A DNA stretch of 64,000 nt from Fabrea salina. Lineage: Eukaryota; Ciliophora; Heterotrichea; Heterotrichida; Fabreidae. Made by a program: the position numbers and the translations under genes. Below, piece by piece: positions 42,154 to 50,500 of the stretch (the first letter of the stretch is position 1; every line of letters starts with the position of its first letter). The notes beneath the pieces are model-generated. The model saw only the letters and a program-made list of their open reading frames with translations, was not told the origin of the DNA and did not search any database. The stretch lies in contig JALIHJ010000002.1 in assembly GCA_022984795.1 (NCBI GenBank), positions 186,001-250,000 on the forward strand. Reading direction: 5' to 3'.

Positions 42154-43470
42154 TTAACTCCTATAAAACTTTACTTGGCCGTCGTTGCTTGCAACACAGA
42201 GTTGGGGGTAAAGAGGGCTCCATGCTAAATCCGTAGTGGCTTCTCTGAACCCTTTTAACCTTTCTAAAACATTGCCTGTTCTAACGTCCCAGACGTAAGC
42301 TGACCTGTCTTCAGAGCCGCCAGCAATGTAGTTTCTGCAAGGGCTTATGTCCCCTCCAAGTTCCAAAGCAGAATTTGTATGGCCTTCAAACCCCATTACA
42401 GGACTTCCGTTTCTGATGTCGTAGAGAAGCATTGTACTGTCTGCTGCTGCTGTAATAAACAAGTTTTGTGCATCAGAACAGATTTCAGTGTAGTCGCTTC
42501 CCTTAAAAAACTTAAGGGTGTGCATAAACTTCCTATGAGGAGTTTCAATTGCAAGGACTTCGTGATTTTTGTCGACGTCCCAAACAGAAACTGTTTTATT
42601 GGTCCCTCCCAAAAGCATGACATGTGAGTGAAACAAGTTGTGGACGTCAAATTTTGCAACTGCCTGCGCAGAGGGGTGGGGGACTCTAAAAACTTCTTTA
42701 AAAGAACACTTAGACTGGAGTCTTTTGACGTCGTCTTTAAGGTGGGGGTCCCTGAGTTTGAAGCGGTAAAAACTCACACAGTCCCCCTGACTTGCAGTTA
42801 AAAACCTATCGAGATAGTAGAACTTCGAGTCTGTAAACTCACCTTCAATTGTGAGTAAACACTCTCCAGGCTTAGAACTTCCTAAGTCCCACAACTTCAT
42901 AGACCTGTCTAAAGAAGAAGTAAGTAAGAACCTACAGGAGGAGTTCCAAGAAACCACTGAGATTCCTCCTTCGTGGCCTACTAAAGGAATTCTGTCGCCT
43001 CTGTACTTTGCCACTGGCAGTTTCACTATAAAAGCTGTTGAGTCCCCACCGCATGTTGCTAGCCGAGTAGAGTCTCGGTTGTACTTAATGTTGAAAATGC
43101 CCGCGCTGTGCAAAGGCGACTCTTTAGGAAACAAGTGTTCTTCTTGGATTTTATTGGGCGGGTTGCTTGTTGCTGGGTAAGAACCTTCTTGTTTGAAAAA
43201 CTTAGGTTTCTTAGGCCTTTTGGCTTTTGAACCGTACCCTGAAGACTTAATTTTCTTATGAAAAGTAACAGGTTTGTCTTGGATTTTGGGTTTTTTGGGC
43301 TTTTTTCCAGATGAGACATTTAGAGTTGGGTTGAGTAAGTGACTTACAGGCTCAAAAGTCATTATAACGCTTAAGTCCTGAGAAGGAGGCACAGTAATGG
43401 GCTCCTCAAAGGTTTCTTCTTCAAAGTCGCTTGAGTACTCTTCGCTGGACTCACTTGAAGCTTTATTCAT
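42154..43470 (-). CDS. WD40-repeat protein
   Basis: 438 residues. An acidic, then Lys-rich disordered N-terminus (~1-115) precedes about seven WD40 blades: GHEGGISVVSWNSSCRFLLTSSLDRSMKLW, GGTNKTVSVWDV, ADSTMLLYDIRNG, GHTNSALELGGDISPCRNYIAGGSEDRSAYVWDV and SPLYPQLCVASNDGQVKFY. The segment FYYLDRFLTASQGDCVSFYRF in the middle is an unusual blade and recalls WDR27, but orthology is not established. Scaffold role likely. Nuclear or cytosolic location unknown. Confidence 0.88.
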   Translation of the reverse strand: MNKASSESSEEYSSDFEEETFEEPITVPPSQDLSVIMTFEPVSHLLNPTLNVSSGKKPKKPKIQDKPVTFHKKIKSSGYGSKAKRPKKPKFFKQEGSYPATSNPPNKIQEEHLFPKESPLHSAGIFNIKYNRDSTRLATCGGDSTAFIVKLPVAKYRGDRIPLVGHEGGISVVSWNSSCRFLLTSSLDRSMKLWDLGSSKPGECLLTIEGEFTDSKFYYLDRFLTASQGDCVSFYRFKLRDPHLKDDVKRLQSKCSFKEVFRVPHPSAQAVAKFDVHNLFHSHVMLLGGTNKTVSVWDVDKNHEVLAIETPHRKFMHTLKFFKGSDYTEICSDAQNLFITAAADSTMLLYDIRNGSPVMGFEGHTNSALELGGDISPCRNYIAGGSEDRSAYVWDVRTGNVLERLKGFREATTDLAWSPLYPQLCVASNDGQVKFYRS

Positions 43471-43530
43471 ATTATAATTTTGAAATCATAATTATTTATA
43501 TAATCAAACACTCTTAGAGTTCTGAATTTA

Positions 43531-44697
43531 TTATAAATGTGCTGAGTTTAAATGCAATGTATAGTCAATTTCAATAACAACCGCACTTATGTCGTCAATG
43601 AGTCCGTCTTCTTCCTCCACAATTCTCATCCAGCGGTATCTAGCTTCTTCACACAAAAGCCGAGCTATACTTGAGTTCTCTGGCTTCGCAGGGTAGCTGT
43701 TTCCTCCTTCTTTTTTGCAAGCTTTTCTGAACTTCTCTACAAAGTTCACCACTTCGAAGTTGCTCATCACGTCCCAAACTCCGTCAGAGGCAACTACTAT
43801 AAACTGGTCTGTGCCTGGGCGGAGTTGCTTCTGGCTAACTACAGGCTCAGGCACAACTCCTATGTCAAAAGCCACAGTGTCGCCTATTGAGCGTGACATA
43901 GCTAAACCAGGGTAGTTCTTGCCTTTGGCCCAAACTCTGTAAGGGCCTTCCTCACTGCCTTCTTCGCTCACACACTTAGCTACTATGCCTCCGCACTTTG
44001 CAATGCGACGGTTTTCCTCTGGAAAGTTAGGTTTGTGGTCAGTAGTAAGGGCAACTGCAGACAGAACCTTAGTTAAAGGAATGTACCTTTTGTAAGGTTG
44101 GGGTTTGTAAGGACGGTGGATGACCTTTTTATTAGGCAGAGTGCCAAGCACTGCTCTGGAGTCGCCAACGTTCCCCACAATGATTTGGTTTTCCTTTAAG
44201 TACACAGCTACAGCTGTAGTTCCTGACAGAGTGCAGTCTATTTCTGAGGTAGATAGTTTTTTGTAACAAGATTCAAACATCTGTTTGATAGTTAGTTCGG
44301 GTTTGATTCCGAAAAACATGTGGTTTTTTTCAAAATATGAAGTCATGAAAGTTTTGCAGAAGTCTGCTACTTGCTGACCTTCCCGCCCATGCCCGTCAAA
44401 GACAAGGCTTAAAATGTGAGGGCCTCTCTGAACAATAGCAAAGTTGTCCTGACACGGTTTGATAAACTCTTCTTTGGGGTCTTTTCCTTGGAACAAGCAT
44501 CCGGTGATTTTCACTGACAAATTGGAATCAACAGTCAACAAAGTGTCCTGGAGCACTGGAGGACTTAGATGCAGGTTAAGGGTTTCGACTACTTTTTTTT
44601 GGCCCTTCCAGTCCTTTTCTTTTATGTTAAGTTCTAATAGTTTATTATAGCATGGTTCCACTACTGATCCAACAGAGTTCGAACAAATGTTTCCCAT
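43531..44697 (-). CDS. PP2C-type protein phosphatase, putatively acylated
   Basis: 388 residues. PPM/PP2C motifs: LVFDGHGREGQ (metal-binding Asp-Gly), IVGNVGDSRAVLG, TTDHKPNFPEE, GLAMSRSIGD and VASDGVWDVMSN, with a final acidic DDISAVVIEI strand, so the two-metal centre is complete. The N-terminus MGNICSNSV is a textbook N-myristoylation site with a palmitoylatable Cys5, pointing to a membrane-bound phosphatase. Ciliates have large families of these. Ser/Thr dephosphorylation; substrates unknown. Confidence 0.94.
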   Translation of the reverse strand: MGNICSNSVGSVVEPCYNKLLELNIKEKDWKGQKKVVETLNLHLSPPVLQDTLLTVDSNLSVKITGCLFQGKDPKEEFIKPCQDNFAIVQRGPHILSLVFDGHGREGQQVADFCKTFMTSYFEKNHMFFGIKPELTIKQMFESCYKKLSTSEIDCTLSGTTAVAVYLKENQIIVGNVGDSRAVLGTLPNKKVIHRPYKPQPYKRYIPLTKVLSAVALTTDHKPNFPEENRRIAKCGGIVAKCVSEEGSEEGPYRVWAKGKNYPGLAMSRSIGDTVAFDIGVVPEPVVSQKQLRPGTDQFIVVASDGVWDVMSNFEVVNFVEKFRKACKKEGGNSYPAKPENSSIARLLCEEARYRWMRIVEEEDGLIDDISAVVIEIDYTLHLNSAHL

Positions 44698-44753
44698 TTA
44701 TATTTACATTCTAGATTTTACTCAAATTAAACTAATTGACAAATTAAGTTAGA

Positions 44754-45071
44754 TTAGCCTCCAAATCCGTAAAGAGTTCTTCCGTGTCTTTTAAGAGCGT
44801 AAACTACATCTAAGGCAGTGACAGTCTTCCTCCTGGCATGCTCAGTGTAGGTTACAGCGTCTCTGACGATGCCTTCCAAGAACACCTTCAAGACGTTCCT
44901 GGTTTCGTCGTAGATGAGGCCACTGATTCTTTTGACGCCTCCTCTCCTTGCAAGCCTCCTAATAGCAGGCTTGGTGATTCCTTGGATGTTTTCTCTAATT
45001 ACCCTCCTGGGGTGACGTTTCTTAGCTCCAACTTTTCCTAGTCCTTTACCGCCTTTTCCGCGAACTACCAT
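44754..45071 (-). CDS. H4: histone H4
   Basis: 105 residues (canonical 102). The core is conserved ([50 protein letters not shown]). The tail differs: [23 protein letters not shown] against [21 protein letters not shown], so Ser1 is lost, an extra Lys and a Pro enter the basic patch, and the K20 position is altered. Acetylatable K5, K8, K12 and K16 remain. Divergent from H3 over a shared 188-bp promoter. Confidence 0.98.
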   Translation of the reverse strand: MVVRGKGGKGLGKVGAKKRHPRRVIRENIQGITKPAIRRLARRGGVKRISGLIYDETRNVLKVFLEGIVRDAVTYTEHARRKTVTALDVVYALKRHGRTLYGFGG

Positions 45072-45259
45072 TATAAATGTTTAAATATGTTTGCATGCCT
45101 TTTATATTACCCACTTATCCCTTTTTACCCTAATCTGCAATATCATTGGCTGTTTGTTAAATCCTCATTTTAAAGCAAACCTTCCAATCAGAAAAAGGAT
45201 TCAAAACAAAACAGATACTAAAATGGTATAAATAAGAGCGTGGGGGATTCAAATAATAA
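45072..45259. promoter_or_regulatory. bidirectional H4/H3 promoter
   Basis: 188 bp between the two ATGs. H3 side: TATAAATA at 45227-45234, 26 bp before the ATG. H4 side: TATAAAAGG on the minus strand at 45098-45106, 27 bp before its ATG. Two CCAAT boxes in opposite directions lie between (ATTGG 45145-45149; CCAAT 45184-45188). Near-symmetry fits co-expression of a stoichiometric pair. Confidence 0.75.
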
Positions 45260-45670
45260 ATGGCCAGAACAAAACTCACCGCTCGCAAAACTCCTGCTGG
45301 AAAAACCCCCAAGAAACACCTTGCCACTAAAGCTGCCAAAAAAGTCACAGGAACCACTGGCGGACTTAAAAAGCCCCACAGGTTCCGCCCTGGAACTGTA
45401 GCCCTTCGTGAAATCCGCAAGTACCAAAAGTCCACTGAACTCCTAGTCAGGAAGTTGCCTTTCCAAAGACTCGTTAGGGAAATCGCTCAGGAATTCAAAA
45501 CTGACTTGAGGTTCCAAAGCTCTGCTGTACTTGCTCTCCAAGAAGCAGCTGAAGCTTACCTCGTAGGACTCTTCGAGGACACTAACTTGTGCGCTATCCA
45601 CGCCAAGCGAGTCACCATCATGCCCAGAGACATGCAGCTTGCTAGAAGAATTAGGGGAGAGAGGTCTTAA
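45260..45670 (+). CDS. H3: histone H3
   Basis: 136 residues. The core is near-canonical ([48 protein letters not shown]). The tail [34 protein letters not shown] keeps K4, K9, K14, K18, K23, K27 and K36, but has Q5L, S10T, R17K, R26K and S28V, so the mitotic Ser28 mark is absent and position 10 is Thr. The C-terminal residue is Ser. Paired with H4. Confidence 0.98.
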   Translation: MARTKLTARKTPAGKTPKKHLATKAAKKVTGTTGGLKKPHRFRPGTVALREIRKYQKSTELLVRKLPFQRLVREIAQEFKTDLRFQSSAVLALQEAAEAYLVGLFEDTNLCAIHAKRVTIMPRDMQLARRIRGERS

Positions 45671-45700
45671 ATTATAACTAATCAATTGTGAGACTCCTAA

Positions 45701-47542
45701 CTACTGCTTCAACTGTTCTGAAAGTTGGTTTATTTTGGCAAGTGCAGAGCTTCTGAGCTTGTTGTACACGTCATTTTGGATTTGGAGTTCAGATACAGGC
45801 ACAGGTTGGCCTTGGCTGTCTGTGAGTCTAACAGCTAGTCTCTGGACTCCGTTGCTTACGTTTTCGGACAGGGACTCCGGGTCTTCTACAAGTTGTCTGC
45901 CTTGAGTGTCTTCTTTGAGGCCGATGTTGTGTTCTATTGCAGCCATTTCGTTTTCCAGAGCAACAACCTTTTCTCTGCAGTGCTTGGCTTCTTCAAAGGA
46001 CTCCTTAAGTTCTTTTTTGAGTCCGAGTATTTCAAGTCTTTGCTCATCTAGTCTTTGCTCAGATTCTTTGAGTTGCTTGGAGTTACTTAAGCTAGTATAG
46101 TAGTTGATTCCTGGTTCGTAATGTGTGTTTCTTAAGCTTTGAAGGTACTCACAAGAACTTTGGTAAAAAGGAGACAGGTTGTAGTAAAGAGAGTTCTGGG
46201 TTTTGGAAAAGACAGAATAAATATTTATAAACTCGGCTTCTAAGCAAGAGAAGCAGTTTTGGAGTTCTTCGTTTAGGGTTTTGGTAGACTTAACTTGCAG
46301 AGTGTAGTGAAGGTGCAAGTCCAGCGAGAGTCTTTTGGCCCAGAGTTTAGATAACTCTGAAAACTTATTCAGAAACAACTCTGTAAACTCTTTAACAGGT
46401 TCACATTCAGGGTACAATAGCTGCACACTTGAGTAGTTCAGCAGTGGACTCAAAAAGTCATACAGGTTTTTGTAAGCTTCGCACAGTGAGTTGTTTAAGT
46501 TTTGGACTTCACTTTTGTTTTCTATGTAATCAGCTTCATTTGAAAGCTGAATCATTACAAAGTGCAAGTAGCTTTTTAAGCTCACCATGAACTCATTGAA
46601 GTTGCTCAGCAAATCTTTAAGTCTGAATGTTTCCAAAGACTCAACTAAAGACTTTAAGTTTTTAGAAACCACAGGAGTTTTGTTGTTGATTTCCTTAACA
46701 ATATGCTGGAACTCAGAGCTAGTTTCCTCAAACAAGTAACTTAGTCTCACTGAGTACTTTTCCAGTAGCTCCAAAGCGGCAGAAAGTGCTTTGTTTAAGA
46801 AGCTTTGAGACTTTTTTAAGCATAAGTTTTTTTCAGTGGTGTCTGTGATGCTAAACTGGGGGTAGTTGTACGAGTCTAGGTACTCGTAGCCTTGACTGTC
46901 TAGCGAGATTGACCTTTTAATTTTTTGTTTCAAAAGCTTAATTTGGCTTTGGAAGTTTTCTTTTTGGCTCTGTGTAGTTTTTATGCTTTGTTGGAGTTGT
47001 GTGTGTTTTTCTTCAAGTGCCTTTTTGAAGTTTTGGTTTTCTTTCAGGGTTTCGTACATTTGGGTTTTTAAGTAGTCCAGGTTGCCCGAAAGCTCTTCTA
47101 TCTGGGAGTTGGCATCCCTGAGCATTTGGTTCCTTGAGTTAAGTTGTTCTCTTAAGTCAGCTTTTTGGCTTTTGTACTTTTGTTTGATTTCAAAGTTTTT
47201 AACATGGACATGTTCGTTTTCTTGTATTTTACTCTGAAGTTCTTCCTGAAGAACCTTGATTTGGGCTTGGGCGTCTTCTAGTTTAACTGTGTAAGAAGTT
47301 TTCCACCAGCCAAACCCCCAAGAGCTGTTTTTTTCTTGGAGTTCTGTTTGCAAGTTCTCACACTTCTTTATTAGCTGCAAGTTGCTGAAGTGCAAAGCGT
47401 CTATTTCTTCGCTTTTGCGTTTGTTTTTGATTTCGAGTTCTTCTAGTCTTTTCGTTAGGAAGGTTTTTTCTTGGCGTTCTTTAAGCACAGCCTTTTTAAG
47501 GGCTGCTTTTTCTAGTTTAACTTTGCTGAGTTCAGCTTCCAT
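45701..47542 (-). CDS. PPP1R21: PPP1R21-like coiled-coil protein (FERRY complex type)
   Basis: 613 residues from ATG 47542. The N-terminal coil (LSKVKLEKAALKKAVLKERQ; DALHFSNLQLIKKCENLQTELQE) matches the KLRAQ region of PPP1R21 (YSKLRAQNQVLKK; DSLTFRNQQLAKRVELLQDEL). A mid helical domain (~245-470) corresponds to the family's conserved globular part, then a short stretch like its QYKKKAAAYMKSLRKP segment, then a second coil and a final KINQLSEQLKQ like the human MARIVELTSQLQ. The human protein links mRNA to early endosomes. Starts 12 bp from the divergent giant membrane gene. Stop TAG. Confidence 0.72.
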   Translation of the reverse strand: MEAELSKVKLEKAALKKAVLKERQEKTFLTKRLEELEIKNKRKSEEIDALHFSNLQLIKKCENLQTELQEKNSSWGFGWWKTSYTVKLEDAQAQIKVLQEELQSKIQENEHVHVKNFEIKQKYKSQKADLREQLNSRNQMLRDANSQIEELSGNLDYLKTQMYETLKENQNFKKALEEKHTQLQQSIKTTQSQKENFQSQIKLLKQKIKRSISLDSQGYEYLDSYNYPQFSITDTTEKNLCLKKSQSFLNKALSAALELLEKYSVRLSYLFEETSSEFQHIVKEINNKTPVVSKNLKSLVESLETFRLKDLLSNFNEFMVSLKSYLHFVMIQLSNEADYIENKSEVQNLNNSLCEAYKNLYDFLSPLLNYSSVQLLYPECEPVKEFTELFLNKFSELSKLWAKRLSLDLHLHYTLQVKSTKTLNEELQNCFSCLEAEFINIYSVFSKTQNSLYYNLSPFYQSSCEYLQSLRNTHYEPGINYYTSLSNSKQLKESEQRLDEQRLEILGLKKELKESFEEAKHCREKVVALENEMAAIEHNIGLKEDTQGRQLVEDPESLSENVSNGVQRLAVRLTDSQGQPVPVSELQIQNDVYNKLRSSALAKINQLSEQLKQ

Positions 47543-47554
47543 GAATCTTATAAT

Positions 47555-50500
47555 ATGAGTCAAGAGTCTAAAGAAAATGAGTCTGACAGACCTTTGAACG
47601 ACTACTTCGCAGTCCCTGTTGAAGAAACTTCTGGAGCAAAAGCTTTTTTCAGAAAGGAGTTCGGGTTCCCCTGGACGCGTGTTGAAAAAGTGGAGGCTTT
47701 TGTTTACTTTCTTACAGCTGTCGTAGTAACTCCTTTGATCGCTTCTACTACTTCTGAGAAAAACGTTTACGAAGACACTCAGAGGTACCCACTTGCAGTG
47801 CTTGTTTGTGCAGCCTACCCCTTGGCAGCTCTTTATGGAGTTGTTTTTATGAAGATGCGGTTAACATTAGTTAGGAGTTTCATTTTGTTTTTGTGTGGTT
47901 GGTTAGCTCCCTTAGTGACTTTGGGGGCCATGATACTTGAAGAGCACTACGACTTAGTATCTATGGGAGTTCTGGGGTGCATTTCTGGACTGATTTCTGT
48001 TTTTGCAGGTTTACGCGGAATAAGGCAAAGCATCCAGAATTACAACGGAAAACTTATTTCAGGAATAATTTCAACTGGACTCTACGTGTTGCTGCTTGGA
48101 ATAATAGTTCCTGCTGTTGTTTACACCTTACTTATGGAGGAGGAACTAAGTGACGACTGGATCAAGGGACTTATATCTATTTTAGCTGCTCCTTACCTAC
48201 TCTTTCTTTTGCTGATTTGGGTTTTCATCCACAACACCTACTTCAGAAAGTTCCCTCCACAGTGGAAAATACGCGAAGCTGAAATCATGAGCAGTGTGCC
48301 TAACTTGTCCATGCAAGTAGTGCTCAGAAAGAACCCCCAAATAATGGGCAGCCAAAGCTCTAATTGCTGGAACAAATTCCAGGAATACAGTCACTTGTTT
48401 TCTTCAGTAGCTTTGGCTACCTGTCTTGTATGCTGCGAAATAGGACTGATTGTGGTACTGGAAGAGTACATGAACGGCGACTACGGTGTTGAGGTGCTTT
48501 GGATGGTAGTGTTTTACATTCCAACAGCTCCCATGTTTTTGTTCGGAGGAGTGATTTTCAGCGCTTCTAAACTGAAGAAGAACGACAAGTTTGGGTGTGG
48601 CACAGTGCTTGGAGGAATAGTTCCTATGGTGTTTTTGATGCCTATAGCTTACTTACTCTACTCTAATGAATCTACTGAACTTCTAGGCTTCATACTAGGA
48701 ATAGGTTACCCAGGTTCTTTTGTTTACTGGCTTTCGATGGCTATGCTGTTCCACCACAACAAAAGAGGTTACCAGTTAGTTTCTGGGCTTCTGTGTATGC
48801 TTTTCGTAACTCCTTTTGCGTTTATGTTGCCTTTTTACGAAATCGGCACAATGAAAGACCAAACCTTTTGGGCTATTTTTGGGTTGTTGGTGTTTGGAGG
48901 ACTGTTTATCCTAGTTGTGTTTTGGCTAGTTGACTATTTAAAGAAGTTTTCGGGAGAAATGAAACTTTTGAAAATGTACTTTAAAGCACTGAACACTTTT
49001 GACATATCCCAGTTCCTGTACACCTGTGTGTTTTTTGGGTGCTTTGGAGTGGTGGGGTGGATGATAAGGGCAAGGCAAGAAGCAAACCAGAACTGGTCAG
49101 CAGGAGTCATGTTGGGGTGTTTCGCAATTTTGGGTCTTAGTATTATAGTTACTATATTAGTCCACAGACTCAAACTCCATGTGCAAGAAGTAGGAGGCGA
49201 AGAAGTCACCCTAGCACAAATCATTACGAACGAAACGCCTGAACCCAATGCACTGCAACTCAAAATGATCAAAAAGAAAAAAAGGTACCAAAAAGCAGTT
49301 TTAGCTTTTGGAATCGTGCTTGGAGTTATTTTTTTAGTTCCAGTTCTGGCAGGGTTTGAGTCTTCGGATACAGTTTTGGGAGGAGTTATAACTATAGCAG
49401 TGGGGTTTGCACTTGTAGCAGTAGTTGGAATTGTGCTTCTGGAACTGAAAGGCATGCTTAGACAGTTTGGACAGAGTGCTATTTCCTTCACAGTTGTGTG
49501 TTGCTGGTGTGTAGTGCTGATGCCCTTGGCCTGCTTCATTCCTATTCTTTTGACCTACAGTGAAGACGAGTCTGACTACAACTTTGTGTCTTCTCTAGCC
49601 ATAGGTTTGTTGTGCCTTACTTGTATGGGGGGAGTGAGTGCAGTAAGCATTACCTTTAACTACTTGTTTAAAAGGATGCGTTACGAAAAGATAGCTAAGT
49701 ACTGCGTTTTAAGAGTCCAAAAGCTTTTGATAGCAGAAGGGGTGAAGTCAAGCCAAGGGATTCTAAGAGCAATTTTTGACCAGTTCTACAAAATAGGAGA
49801 AGAAGTAGCACTGGTGCTAAAAGACGGGACTTCAATATTTTACTGGAAATTGGGCAACGAAGAACCTGACCTAAGGTTTAGCAAAGAAATTCTTACAGTG
49901 AAAGAAATCCAAAAACGCAAACTTAAAGTTTCGGACTTAGAAGTGACTGAAGAAGAACAAGAAACCAAAACCAAAGAAGTTTCTTGCTGGAAGATGATAC
50001 TCAGAATTTGCTCAAACAAAGAAAAAGAAAACAAACTCCAAGTCTCAGAAAGTCTAGAACCAGAAGAACTAGAAGGAATAGAGGCCCAGTCTAAAGCTGA
50101 AAACCAACTAGTTACAGAAGAAGACAGCAACAAGTGGGTCAACGCTTTCAGGAAAAACATCGAACAAGAAGAACACAGAAAAGAACTGGAACTCAACAAC
50201 GCAGTTTACAAAATGATGAACGCTGACCCCGAAGAACCTTCCATTGAAAACGAAAAAATAGAAGTCAAAAAACTGAAGGAAGATGAAAAGCAACAAATTA
50301 CCCAACAAGAACACTTCCAAATACTCATGAACCAAGATGACACCAGAAAAGAATGGTACAAAGTTGTTTTCAAAAGGTTTGCAAACGGACTTATCTTAGA
50401 CGACAATGGGCCCTGGATGACTCTGCACGACTTAAGGCAGTTCACAAGGCTAAGTGGACTTAGTCAGAAGTTTTCAAATGTAAGTTGCGACCTTTTGTAC

